This document shows, in pieces, positions 43,420-51,713 of a stretch of 64,000 bases of DNA; the first letter of the stretch is position 1, and the number at the start of each line of letters is the position of its first letter. The notes under the pieces were generated by a model, which saw only the letters and a list, made by a program, of their open reading frames with translations, did no database searches and was not told where the DNA came from. The translations under genes were made by a program, and so were the position numbers. Source of the DNA: Companilactobacillus kimchii DSM 13961 = JCM 10707 (GTDB taxonomy: Bacteria > Bacillota > Bacilli > Lactobacillales > Lactobacillaceae). The stretch spans positions 1-64,000 of the forward strand of contig NZ_AZDH01000005.1 in NCBI RefSeq assembly GCF_001435445.1, given 5' to 3'.

Positions 43420-44154
43420 ATGAATAGTGTTTTAGGTGTGAGCAAATATTTAATATGGAATAAATTTAAGTTAATGAGTTTTATTTTGTTAGTTAATATC
43501 ATTGAGTTGGTTCTACTAGTGCCCTTGGATTGGGGATCAATGTTTTCACAAAATTATCCCTTAGGTAAAGTGATTTTTAGTTCACTAATAGTTTATTTGT
43601 TAGGGGCATTATTCTTAATAAGGGAGAATGAACAAGTCTTTCTTAATAGCAAGTACAGTTTGATTCCTGTCACAGAGATAAAAATCTATTTTAGCAATTT
43701 GATTACAACCTTTTTAACTTATTTATATTTTTGGATTTTAGAAACGAGTATTTTTTTAACAGCTTTTTGGATTATTGATAATAATAGTTTGATTTTTCAT
43801 TTGCAAAGTATTGTAAAGATGGGACAAATTGGTTTAATAATTAAAGCTATTACTATGTCCTTACTAGCAATCATATTAATTTGGACCTTGAGTACTTTTG
43901 TTCATTTAGTGTCGCAATTGTTACCATTACAAAATCAGAAATTAACTACGATCATTTTTTATTTGTTAGTCGCGGTACTGATCTTTTATATTGGTTACAT
44001 TAATATATGGAATTTAGATACTATGCGAGTTGATTGGTATATTGAAGTGAAAAATCGTATTTTTGGTAGGACAGTGGAATTTGATTTGTTTGGAATAGTT
44101 ACCCTTACTGTTCTTAATATAATGATATTGAAAAAGTATAGCTCTATAAAATAA
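43420..44154 (+). CDS. ABC transporter membrane subunit 2
   Basis: The 244-residue polytopic protein is paralogous to subunit 1, with the shared 'LIPVTEIKIYFSNL' block near residue 85. ATG 43420 follows AGGAGGT. It is the last gene of the gntR-ABC operon. Confidence 0.8.
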   Translation: MNSVLGVSKYLIWNKFKLMSFILLVNIIELVLLVPLDWGSMFSQNYPLGKVIFSSLIVYLLGALFLIRENEQVFLNSKYSLIPVTEIKIYFSNLITTFLTYLYFWILETSIFLTAFWIIDNNSLIFHLQSIVKMGQIGLIIKAITMSLLAIILIWTLSTFVHLVSQLLPLQNQKLTTIIFYLLVAVLIFYIGYINIWNLDTMRVDWYIEVKNRIFGRTVEFDLFGIVTLTVLNIMILKKYSSIK

Positions 44155-44160
44155 TATCCG

Positions 44161-44225
44161 TTCATGATTAGAAAACCCTACATTGAGGCAATTATTTTAT
44201 TTTCCGGTAGATAATAAGGTAATAT
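44161..44225 (+). promoter_or_regulatory. LytTR-type promoter of the small membrane protein at 44.26 kb
   Basis: TTCATGATT starts at 44161, TTGAGGCAA at 44183 (22 nt later) and the -10 TAATAT at 44220 (37 nt after the second repeat). Aligned without gaps to the 39.66-kb promoter, 22 of 33 bases match across the two repeats. Confidence 0.55.
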
Positions 44226-44257
44226 GGACTCAATCTAAGAGAAAGGAAGAAATATAT

Positions 44258-44446
44258 GTGAAGTTCAATAATGATTTTTATAAAAGTAAATATTTTTGGC
44301 TAGGTCTAGTTGGAATTTCTTTCACCGCAGGTTTTCCATGGGGTAATGTCTGTTCAGTTCAGGGGATCTTTTACTTAATAATTATTGTTATAGGGGCTAC
44401 ATCAATGATCGGATCGATTTTTAATTTCTCTAGATATTTTTCATAA
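44258..44446 (+). CDS. Small membrane protein
   Basis: The 62-residue protein has two membrane helices (about 13-30 and 35-55). The start is GTG 44258 after AGAAAGGAAG; an in-frame TTG at 44183 lies inside the promoter repeats and is rejected. Not recognised. The promoter geometry links it to the LytTR regulator. Confidence 0.55.
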   Translation: MKFNNDFYKSKYFWLGLVGISFTAGFPWGNVCSVQGIFYLIIIVIGATSMIGSIFNFSRYFS

Positions 44447-44503
44447 CGACTGTATAACGATAATAAATGCAGTAAAATGGGATTGATGAAAGAAGCTGAT
44501 TCC

Positions 44504-44692
44504 ATGAATGGAAAAATTATTGGTATTTTAGCAATTTTAATTGGAATTTGGCAAATAGCCATCGCTCAAAAAATGTATCAAGATATCAGAAGAACAGTTA
44601 AACAACCTAAACTGACTATCTTTTTTGGAGTGACGGTTTGCCTAATTATCGGCGTTATATTTTTAATGGTTGGTGGATCACTACTGCGATAA
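44504..44692 (+). CDS. Small two-helix membrane protein (paralogue of 39.75 kb)
   Basis: The 62-residue protein has two helices (about 4-22 and 39-60) separated by a basic loop ('QDIRRTVKQPK'). It shares the layout and the 'GIxxILIGIxQ' pattern with the 39.75-kb protein. ATG 44504 follows GAAAGAAG. A hairpin terminator follows at 44716. Confidence 0.6.
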   Translation: MNGKIIGILAILIGIWQIAIAQKMYQDIRRTVKQPKLTIFFGVTVCLIIGVIFLMVGGSLLR

Positions 44693-44715
44693 GGCAGGTA
44701 GAGATATTTAATCAT

Positions 44716-44754
44716 TAGCGTGATGAATCTAAAATGATTCGTCACGTTTTTTTT
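44716..44754 (+). terminator. Terminator
   Basis: CGTGA-t-GAATC pairs with GATTC-g-TCACG, followed by T8. Confidence 0.9.
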
Positions 44755-44860
44755 GTGCTTTGACAACCGATAAGTGCGTGCAAAAAAGCCTAATTCGACA
44801 ATATAATCTGGGTGTGATCAGGAAGGAATTGGAATTAAATTTTGAAAGAAGGTAATTTCT

Positions 44861-45418
44861 ATGATCAAATTTGGTAAAAGAGTAAATTATAGACCTTTAA
44901 TGATTAGTTTAGTTTTAAGTTTGTTGCCGGGATTTATAGTTTCAATGATATTAAGTAGAGTTGGTGGCTTGATATTGGGTATTGCTATCTTCCTTATATC
45001 ATTTATTGGCTATTACTTCAGGATTCTGCCAGTTCTTTTTAATTATTGGGAAGTTGGAAATGGATATGTTCAATATATTGACCTAAATAGTAATTCAGAG
45101 CGTTTTAAAGCTTTGTTACTACCATTTTCAATTCACGCGAAGACGATTGATTTTAATTCTATTAAATCGGTAACTATTCAAGGAAATTTATCTGAATCAG
45201 AAGAAATGCCGATGGCGATTCCATATAGCGGTTATCTGGCTGTTATTACGGCAGTTCTTTCAATTATCCATAATCCAATCGATATAACTTTTACATTGAC
45301 CGATGGGACTGCAGTTACTGTTAGTGCTGCACGTGATATGGTTTATGGGAAAGATAAAGCTATCGAAAAGTTAGAGGAGACATTTGATCAAACCAATCAT
45401 AAAGTTAAATTGATTTAA
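44861..45418 (+). CDS. Membrane protein of the island's paralogous family (copy 3)
   Basis: The 185-residue protein starts 'MIKFGKRVNYRPL' and has two membrane helices and the family's C-terminal domain ('YWEVGNGYVQYID', 'SIKSVTIQGNL', 'PMAIPYSGYLA', 'FTLTDGTAVTVSAARD'). It is closest to the 35.5-kb copy. AGAAGG precedes the start, and a TATAAT (about 44802-44807) with a -35-like TGCAAA is upstream. Function unknown. Confidence 0.72.
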   Translation: MIKFGKRVNYRPLMISLVLSLLPGFIVSMILSRVGGLILGIAIFLISFIGYYFRILPVLFNYWEVGNGYVQYIDLNSNSERFKALLLPFSIHAKTIDFNSIKSVTIQGNLSESEEMPMAIPYSGYLAVITAVLSIIHNPIDITFTLTDGTAVTVSAARDMVYGKDKAIEKLEETFDQTNHKVKLI

Positions 45419-45484
45419 TAAATCGAAGGTCATTCTCGTGTCCTTAATGGTTATAATTTAATTAATGAAAAGGGTGTGGGAGAA

Positions 45485-46354
45485 GTGGATTTAGCTAAAA
45501 ATATTGTCAAATACCGTAAAAGAAATAACATGTCGCAAGAACAGTTAGCTGAGGCCTTAAATATTTCTAGACAGTCAATTTCCAAGTGGGAGACAGGTGA
45601 AAATTTGCCTAGTATTGATAATCTGATTTCTTTAAGTGGATTGTTGGATATTTCGTTGGATGAGTTGATAACTGGGGAACCGTATCTCCATTTTCCATTC
45701 AACTACGGTAAACCCAAGAATCATTGGCCACAGATTATTTTAGTGCTAGTTATGGTTATTTTTACGGCAAGTTTAACTACACTTTTTGGTAGAACTCCGT
45801 TAATAAAAGTATTTGATATTATTTTTGGAATCCTAATTTCTTATACTTTTGTGACAAGAATGAGTTTCTATGATTATAAGAGATATTGTAATTATTGGAC
45901 TTTGCAAAAAAATGGAATTACTTATGCGGTAGACAGTGAAGACGATATTTCTTTTGGAAAAGACTTTCTTATGCCATTGATGGGACTTTTGAATATACGT
46001 TCAACTAAATTCATACCTTATAAACGGATTAAGAGTATGGAAATTTATTTAAAATTGTACGGATATAATCCTAGTAAAGAATTGACGTTAATGGGTGGTG
46101 CTGGAATTTCGGCAAGTTCCATGGTGGAGCAATTCGAATTGAGGATAACTTTACTGGATGGTAAAAAAGTTAATTTGAATCTCAATCAGTATTATTGGAA
46201 AGACAGTAAGGAAAGAAAAATGTTGGGTACGATTGTTACTTTTCTCAAGCGAAAACATTTTGAATTCATTGATAAACAAGGAATTGCTGACCTTTTACGA
46301 GATGGTGATGGCAGTTTGACTCAAGAACTTTATGAACAACGAGACGGAAATTAA
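45485..46354 (+). CDS. XRE regulator fused to the island's membrane-protein domain
   Basis: Residues 1-65 are a clear Cro/CI-type HTH ('LAKNIVKYRKRNNMSQEQLAEALNISRQSISKWE', shortened: Q-x-x-L-A-x-x-L-x-I-S-R-Q-S-I-S-K-W-E). Two membrane helices follow at about 85-125. The rest (about 135-285) has the same pattern as the three paralogues: 'YWTLQKNGITYAVD', 'IKSMEIYLKL', 'ITLLDGKKVNLNL'. This membrane-tethered regulator links the family to transcription control. The GTG starts at 45476 and 45485 are both possible; I chose 45485. Confidence 0.75.
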   Translation: MDLAKNIVKYRKRNNMSQEQLAEALNISRQSISKWETGENLPSIDNLISLSGLLDISLDELITGEPYLHFPFNYGKPKNHWPQIILVLVMVIFTASLTTLFGRTPLIKVFDIIFGILISYTFVTRMSFYDYKRYCNYWTLQKNGITYAVDSEDDISFGKDFLMPLMGLLNIRSTKFIPYKRIKSMEIYLKLYGYNPSKELTLMGGAGISASSMVEQFELRITLLDGKKVNLNLNQYYWKDSKERKMLGTIVTFLKRKHFEFIDKQGIADLLRDGDGSLTQELYEQRDGN

Positions 46355-46382
46355 AAAGAACGCTAATTTTAGCGTTCTTTTT
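46353..46382 (+). terminator. Bidirectional terminator
   Basis: The perfect stem AAAAAGAACGCTAA/TTAGCGTTCTTTTT overlaps the stop of the XRE fusion gene and also follows the convergent membrane-protein gene. Confidence 0.9.
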
Positions 46383-46421
46383 GGTTACCACCATTAATTA
46401 CCTTTGCATGGTTGGTCCAAA

Positions 46422-46703
46422 TTAGTTATGGCCCATCAAATAAATTGCTAAAACGACGAAGAAAGTAGAGATAATCCCTAAATACCAAATAAGGATTACT
46501 TCAGATTTAGGGAATTTATGATGAGTTCTCATGCCAGTACGAACTCCCTCAATCATTAAGGCGACAGGCGAATAGACACAAAGAGCAGTTAAACTAAAAG
46601 CAAACATATTGACCCAAGCGTGGCCGGCATTCTTTTGAACAAGGCTGAACAAAAGTGTACCCATTAAAATAATTGTTGGAGCTACTTCAATTGTTTTACG
46701 CAT
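46422..46703 (-). CDS. Small three-helix membrane protein (tandem copy 1)
   Basis: The 93-residue protein has three membrane helices and pairs with the next gene as a tandem duplicate: both share 'IEVAPT/IEVSPT', 'FAFSLTALCVYSPVALMIE' and 'IWYLGIIS'. GGGGGAAA precedes the start on the minus strand. Function unknown. Confidence 0.65.
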   Translation of the reverse strand: MRKTIEVAPTIILMGTLLFSLVQKNAGHAWVNMFAFSLTALCVYSPVALMIEGVRTGMRTHHKFPKSEVILIWYLGIISTFFVVLAIYLMGHN

Positions 46704-46805
46704 AATCGTTTTCCCCCTATAATATCGTTTATCTTTATTAGGCTCTCAATAGATATTTTTAGCAACCGATTTTGAACGAAAAATCAATTTGTTCTATACA
46801 TCGAT

Positions 46806-47078
46806 TCACATAACCATCAAATAGGTGGTTAAGGACAGAAATAAGATAGAGATTAGGGCTAAATACCAAATGAGACGTAATTCGGAACGCGAAAATAATT
46901 TATACTTTTTCACTCGAATGGTTTCTACTATTAAAGCCACGGTTGGATAGATGCATAGTCCTAATAAACTAAAGGCAAAAGGATCAATCCAAGAATTCCC
47001 ATCGGATCTTTGAATAAAGCTAAAGATTAATATGATAAACAGAATAAAAGTTGGACTAACTTCGATAATATTACGCAT
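46806..47078 (-). CDS. Small three-helix membrane protein (tandem copy 2)
   Basis: The 90-residue paralogue of the previous protein ('IEVSPTFIL', 'FAFSLLGLCIYPTVALIVE', 'IWYLALIS'). ATG 47078 has GAGGGCG upstream on the minus strand; an in-frame start at 47147 would add an unlikely basic extension and lacks a ribosome binding site. Confidence 0.65.
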   Translation of the reverse strand: MRNIIEVSPTFILFIILIFSFIQRSDGNSWIDPFAFSLLGLCIYPTVALIVETIRVKKYKLFSRSELRLIWYLALISILFLSLTTYLMVM

Positions 47079-47182
47079 GAGGATCGCCCTCTTGAGACAA
47101 TTCTTCATTTTCACCGCTATTAAGCATCCAGAAATTTTTTTAAGCAAACTATATCGTCTAAAAAATGAATTCGTTTTGTATA

Positions 47183-47240
47183 TTGTTTAAAATGTAAAAC
47201 ATATTATACTAAAAATGTAAAAAGAGTTTGACATTTTTAC
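47183..47240 (+). promoter_or_regulatory. Promoter and operator sites of the XRE/membrane-protein operon
   Basis: A -35 TTGTTT (47183-47188) and -10 TATACT (47205-47210) are 16 nt apart. ATGTAAAA occurs at 47192 and 47215, and GTAAAAA/TTTTTAC form an inverted pair (about 47217-47240). These repeats flank the -10 and fit autorepression by the XRE protein. Confidence 0.5.
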
Positions 47241-47250
47241 GGAGAATACA

Positions 47251-47463
47251 ATGAAAAATATAATTAAACAAAAACGAAAAGAATTGAAATTATCACAAGA
47301 TGAGTTAAGTAAACTAGCAGGTGTGACTAGGCAAACTATTAATGCTATTGAAAATGACAAATACGATCCCTCTTTGAGCTTAGCTTTTCAATTAGCTGCT
47401 ATTTTACGTATTCGAGTCGATGAATTATTCAGATTTGGAGATGAGCGTGATGACCAATACTAG
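47251..47463 (+). CDS. Small XRE-family regulator
   Basis: The 70-residue protein is almost entirely a Cro/CI HTH ('KQKRKELKLSQDELSKLAGVTRQTINAIE', shortened: S-Q-x-E-L-S-K-L-A-G-V-T-R-Q-T-I). Such stand-alone regulators (YozG-like) are usually paired with a small membrane protein, as here. GGAGA precedes the start. It overlaps the next gene by 14 nt. Confidence 0.88.
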   Translation: MKNIIKQKRKELKLSQDELSKLAGVTRQTINAIENDKYDPSLSLAFQLAAILRIRVDELFRFGDERDDQY

Positions 47464-47905
47464 AAAATATTTTTTCAAGAGAGCCATTTTAGTAACACTT
47501 TTAGCGATATTCTTTTTATTATGGCTATTATCCAAAGTGACTTTGAAGCAGGATCTATCACCAGTTTTCTTTATATTGATAATCGTTCTTTTTATTTACC
47601 AGCAAAAACGACTGGATAAAGGTGGCAGCACTAATATTTTTAAAATAGCTCGAGATGGTTTTCCCCAAGGGTTAAAACATGATGATGAACGTGAAGCTAA
47701 GAATGCTTTAACGGCTAGTTTCTTTAGTCAGCGATTCACGGCCGGTTTCATTGTTTTAGTAATTGGAATCTCATTGATTCTAACGAGTTATAAATTGATT
47801 GAAGAAAGTGTCTTCAATATTAATGCCTTTGGCATCTTAGGGACTGCAATATTGATAGTACAAGAGTGGAGTTTCTACTATGAATATAGCCGCTTGGATA
47901 AATGA
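47450..47905 (+). CDS. Membrane protein paired with the XRE regulator
   Basis: The 151-residue protein has four membrane helices in two pairs, with a central soluble loop containing 'GFPQGLKHDDEREAKNALTASF'-like charged sequence. The ATG at 47450 lies inside the end of the regulator gene, with GGAG and GATGAG upstream. This gene pair is common in Firmicutes; its function is not known to me. Confidence 0.7.
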   Translation: MTNTRKYFFKRAILVTLLAIFFLLWLLSKVTLKQDLSPVFFILIIVLFIYQQKRLDKGGSTNIFKIARDGFPQGLKHDDEREAKNALTASFFSQRFTAGFIVLVIGISLILTSYKLIEESVFNINAFGILGTAILIVQEWSFYYEYSRLDK

Positions 47906-47913
47906 ATAAAAAA

Positions 47914-47975
47914 TAAGAACGACTTCGATTAGATATTCCAGGAATAATGAATATCTAATGGAGGTCGTTCTTTTA
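47914..47975 (+). terminator. Bidirectional terminator
   Basis: AAGAACGAC...TTAGATATTC pairs with GAATATCTAA...GTCGTTCTT, with A and T runs at the ends, between convergent genes. Confidence 0.88.
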
Positions 47976-47977
47976 AT

Positions 47978-48925
47978 TTATACTTTTAGTTCTTTCTTAT
48001 TAAAATTATCCATATCGTTGATTAGCTTATTAACCTTTTCGATACTGCCAACGTAAACACCACTAGCTAGTGGGTGCCCGCCACCGCCATATTTTTCAGC
48101 CATACCATTAATTGAAATTGACTTAGAACGTAAATTGACGCGGAAACGATTCAAATCTTTTTCACTGACAACAATCCAAGTTTTAACTTTATCAATTCGA
48201 CCAATTAGGGGAACCGCATGATCAAGTTCGCCATCAGCTAAATGAAATTGATCCAAAGTATCCTTACGAATCACAATATAGCCAAAGCCAGAATCGGTTA
48301 TTTGTAAGTTATCTAGAATGTAGGCTTCCAACCTAGCCACTTGAAGAGACATCTGATCTTCTTGCAAACTTATTTTGGAAATATTGATACCTGTTTTAGC
48401 CAATTTAGCAGAAGTGATCAGTGTACGATAGCTTGTCTCACCATTTAAGAAGCGAACAGTATCGCCGATAATTCCTGAATATAGTTTGGCAGCAATTTCT
48501 TTGGTGAGTTCAAAATTAGAAATTTCTTCAGTAAAAGAGAAAATCATTTCGGCACAGCTAGAGAAGGTATCATCGACCCAATTCATATCACCAAAGGGAT
48601 CAACATTGGGATGATGGTCAATTTTAATGATTTCAGCGGCCTGTTTATAGGCGCCATCATTGTCAATCCTTCGCGCATTGGCAGTATCGACTGTAATGAC
48701 TAAAGCATTTTTGAAAGTAGAATCAGGAATATCTTTCATTTTACCAATCCAATTCAGGACTGGTAAATCGATTCCTGTGACGTAAATCTTTTTTTGAGGG
48801 AAGACTTCATGAAGAATGGCAGCTAGGCCAGTTTGTGAGCCGATCGCATCTGGATCTGGATTGCGATGTCTGAGAATAATAATTGTATTATACTGTTCAA
48901 CCTTTTTTAAAATGTCATCAATCAT
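47978..48925 (-). CDS. nrnA: DHH-family bifunctional oligoribonuclease/PAP phosphatase
   Basis: NrnA degrades short RNA oligonucleotides and can hydrolyse pAp. The 315-residue protein has the DHH motifs 'RHRNPDPDAIGS', 'VDTAN', 'IDHHPN' and the DHHA1-type end 'GGGGHPLASGV'. ATG 48925 is preceded by GGGGTG on the minus strand; the in-frame TTG at 48940 is rejected. Confidence 0.9.
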   Translation of the reverse strand: MIDDILKKVEQYNTIIILRHRNPDPDAIGSQTGLAAILHEVFPQKKIYVTGIDLPVLNWIGKMKDIPDSTFKNALVITVDTANARRIDNDGAYKQAAEIIKIDHHPNVDPFGDMNWVDDTFSSCAEMIFSFTEEISNFELTKEIAAKLYSGIIGDTVRFLNGETSYRTLITSAKLAKTGINISKISLQEDQMSLQVARLEAYILDNLQITDSGFGYIVIRKDTLDQFHLADGELDHAVPLIGRIDKVKTWIVVSEKDLNRFRVNLRSKSISINGMAEKYGGGGHPLASGVYVGSIEKVNKLINDMDNFNKKELKV

Positions 48926-49066
48926 AAGACTACACCCCAACGATTATTAAATTAATTATGAATCAAACTTACCTAAAATTAACCTTTAATCATTAGGTAA
49001 GTCAATAAAAAGCTCTAAATAAAAGAATATCCTAAAAGATACTATAGCACTTAGTCTAACAACGAC

Positions 49067-49129
49067 TTACAAAAATGTAAGGAAATGTAAGAAGAATCGC
49101 ACGACCCAAATTGCTTGAGCAGTTATGAT
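49067..49129 (+). promoter_or_regulatory. BceR-type box and weak promoter of the BceAB-like operon
   Basis: TTACA-AAAA-TGTAA (49067-49080) matches the TNACA-N4-TGTAA consensus reported for BceR-like regulators. A -10 TATGAT (49124-49129) follows without a good -35, as expected for an activated promoter. An inverted repeat ACTTACCTAA/TTAGGTAAGT (about 48968-49003) lies further upstream. Confidence 0.6.
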
Positions 49130-49156
49130 AGATATATCAAATGGAGGGAAGAACAA

Positions 49157-49909
49157 ATGCAAAAAATTGTCGATGTACAAAACGTTGAAAAGATTTATGG
49201 AAAAGCTGGAGAAAAACAATTCAAAGCTTTGTCCGATGTTAATTTTGAAGTTAAGCCTGGCGAATTCGTAGGAATTATGGGCGCTTCAGGTTCAGGTAAA
49301 ACAACACTTTTAAATATCCTATCTACATTGGATACACCAACAAGTGGTCAAGTTGAGATTGCTGGTGAAGATATTACTAAGTTGAATAATAATCAAATGG
49401 CCGATTTCCGTGCCAATAAGATTGGTTTCATTTTCCAAGATTTTAACTTGCTAGAAAATTTAACAGCTTATGAAAATATTGCTTTACCATTAGCATTACA
49501 AAATACAGCTGCTAAAAAAATTAAACCAGCTGTTCAAAGTATTGCTGAAAAATTAGGTTTAACTGATATTTTAAATCATTATCCGACTGAATTATCAGGT
49601 GGTCAAAAACAAAGAGTTGCGGCTGCTCGTGCTTTGGTTCATGAACCATCAATTGTCTTTGGTGACGAACCTACAGGTGCTTTGGATTCTAAGAGTGCGC
49701 GTGCCTTGTTAGACACTTTGACTAAGATCAATCGTGAAGATAATGTATCGATTCTTTTAGTAACACATGATCCATTTTCAGCTAGTTTCTGTGATCGTAT
49801 TTTATTCATCAAAGATGGTGAAATTGGTCAAGAATTAAAGAAGGAAGAAAATTCACGTGCTGAATTTTATCAAGAGATCCTAGATTCATTAGGAACATTT
49901 GCAGAATAG
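49157..49909 (+). CDS. BceA-like antimicrobial-peptide ABC transporter ATPase
   Basis: The 250-residue ATPase has Walker A 'GASGSGKTT', signature 'LSGGQKQRVAAARAL' and Walker B 'IVFGDEPTGALDSK', as in MacB/BceA-type proteins. ATG 49157 follows GGAGGG; an in-frame start at 49115 lies in the promoter. It works with the following BceB-like permease in resistance to, or sensing of, cell-wall-active peptides. Confidence 0.9.
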   Translation: MQKIVDVQNVEKIYGKAGEKQFKALSDVNFEVKPGEFVGIMGASGSGKTTLLNILSTLDTPTSGQVEIAGEDITKLNNNQMADFRANKIGFIFQDFNLLENLTAYENIALPLALQNTAAKKIKPAVQSIAEKLGLTDILNHYPTELSGGQKQRVAAARALVHEPSIVFGDEPTGALDSKSARALLDTLTKINREDNVSILLVTHDPFSASFCDRILFIKDGEIGQELKKEENSRAEFYQEILDSLGTFAE

Positions 49910-49920
49910 GGGAGGAAAAT

Positions 49921-51711
49921 ATGTTAAACAAATTAGCTTTGAGCGGAATTAAGCATCGTCTCCGCGACTATACCGTTTTATTTTCGGGCTTGATGATTGC
50001 ATCAGCTATCTTCTATATGTTTATGTCTCTAGCAACTAATCAGGCCTTTCTAAGTTCCAATTCTCCAGCCGCTGCTACTAGTTTTATCTTCGGCTTTGGG
50101 ATTGTTTTACTAGCAATTATTACGATCGTTTATGTTAATTACGCCAATACTTTCTTGTTGAGTATGCGTCAAAAAGAGTACGGGATGTTTATGATGCTTG
50201 GTGCCAAGAGTAGTAAGATTTCGCGTATGATTTTTGTTGAAACATTTGCTATCGGTGCTATTTCAACATTGATTGGTTCAGCGATTGGCGTTTTAGCTAC
50301 AGGTTTTGTGGGTCGTTGGTTAATTAACTTACTAGACATGAAAGTTAAACATTTTAGCAGTTTCTATTTACCAGCTTTACTTTGGACATTATTGTTCTTT
50401 ATCGTAATTTTCATGTTCTCCGCTATTAGAAATTCAGTATCTCTACGTCGTACCAAAGTTCTAACTTTATTAAATCGTGACAGTCAACCAGTTAAAATCA
50501 AACGTAACGGCGTTATGAAAGCAGTCCAAGCTTTACTTGGTTTGATCTTGCTTGCGGTTGGTTACTTCACAATGTACTTTTCTGGTCATAATCCTGGCTT
50601 TATCTATCTGGGCATTCCAATTGCCTTGGTAACAATTGTTGCCGGTACTTACTTCACAATCAATGCTTTCGTAACAGCTATTATTGTCATGTTGAAGAGG
50701 AACACCAAGTATTCACAAAAGGGTTTAAATAATTTTACTCTTTCACAGTTAAGTTTTCGTATTAATGATTACACTAAGATTCTTTCAATGGTTTCAATCA
50801 TGTTTGCTTTAGCTTTAGGTGCTATTACTGTTGGTTTAGGTTTCAACAACCAAATTGATAACGTCGTAAATGGTCAAAACTATTATGATGTTCAAGTGAC
50901 GAACCCTAATGCTACCCAAGAGAAGAATATCAAACAATTGAGCATTCAGAAAAAAGATACTTATAATTTTAAATCTGATGGTAAAGCTGTTTATTATCGC
51001 AACAGTCAATTTAAGAGTCAACCAATTGGTTATGCCAATATGAATGTTGATACGATGGTATTTAAATTAAAGAAGTCTTCAGATCCAGCTAAGAATTCAA
51101 ACGCAGCTTATGAGTTAATGAATACACGTCTTCCTAAATATAGGACTATGGAAGCTAAATTTGTTAGTGATACTGAATACGCTGCTGTTAAAGGGCAAGA
51201 ATCAACAACCGTATTGATTAGAACTACTTCGTTTAAGAATAATTTACCAATGATCAAACAAATTTCAAAAGATGAAATTAAACGTTTCCCAGAACTTAAA
51301 AATGCTGGTGGCGATAAGTACTCTGCTTATACACTAGTTAATGGTTTCTTCTCTGGACTAGAATTCATGGGCTTCTTCCTAGGAATTGCTTTCTTGGCTA
51401 TGTTGGCTAGTTGCTTGATGTTCAAGATTCTTTCAGGAGCTAATGGAGACGTTAAACGTTACAGCATGCTTTACAAGATTGGTACGAGACAAAAAGTCTT
51501 ACGCAGTACAATCAATAAAGAAATTGGTGTGCTATTCTCAGTTCCTGCTATCTTGGGTATTATCCATGTATTAATTGGCTTACAGCTATTTGTTAAGCTT
51601 TTGTATAAACCTTATACAAATATTGAGATACCATTCGCAATTTTCTTAGTTTTATATTTAGGCTACTATTTCTTAACGAGATATCTTTATAAGAAGATCG
51701 TTCTTAAATAA
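49921..51711 (+). CDS. BceB-like FtsX-family permease
   Basis: The 596-residue permease has the BceB layout: four N-terminal helices with the FtsX segment 'LSMRQKEYGMFMMLGAKSSKI' (shortened: R-Q-K-E-Y-G-M-x-M-x-L-G), further helices, an extracellular domain of about 160 residues (about 310-465) and the last FtsX helices. The extracellular domain is at the short end for the family. No BceRS two-component genes are adjacent, so control must come from elsewhere; the BceR-type box upstream supports this. Confidence 0.88.
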   Translation: MLNKLALSGIKHRLRDYTVLFSGLMIASAIFYMFMSLATNQAFLSSNSPAAATSFIFGFGIVLLAIITIVYVNYANTFLLSMRQKEYGMFMMLGAKSSKISRMIFVETFAIGAISTLIGSAIGVLATGFVGRWLINLLDMKVKHFSSFYLPALLWTLLFFIVIFMFSAIRNSVSLRRTKVLTLLNRDSQPVKIKRNGVMKAVQALLGLILLAVGYFTMYFSGHNPGFIYLGIPIALVTIVAGTYFTINAFVTAIIVMLKRNTKYSQKGLNNFTLSQLSFRINDYTKILSMVSIMFALALGAITVGLGFNNQIDNVVNGQNYYDVQVTNPNATQEKNIKQLSIQKKDTYNFKSDGKAVYYRNSQFKSQPIGYANMNVDTMVFKLKKSSDPAKNSNAAYELMNTRLPKYRTMEAKFVSDTEYAAVKGQESTTVLIRTTSFKNNLPMIKQISKDEIKRFPELKNAGGDKYSAYTLVNGFFSGLEFMGFFLGIAFLAMLASCLMFKILSGANGDVKRYSMLYKIGTRQKVLRSTINKEIGVLFSVPAILGIIHVLIGLQLFVKLLYKPYTNIEIPFAIFLVLYLGYYFLTRYLYKKIVLK

Positions 51712-51713
51712 CA

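Noticed and set aside
44430-44510. Another 22/37 LytTR-type promoter before the 44.5-kb gene
   Set aside because: TTCATAACG lies 33 nt before the best -10, and no first repeat is found 22 nt upstream.
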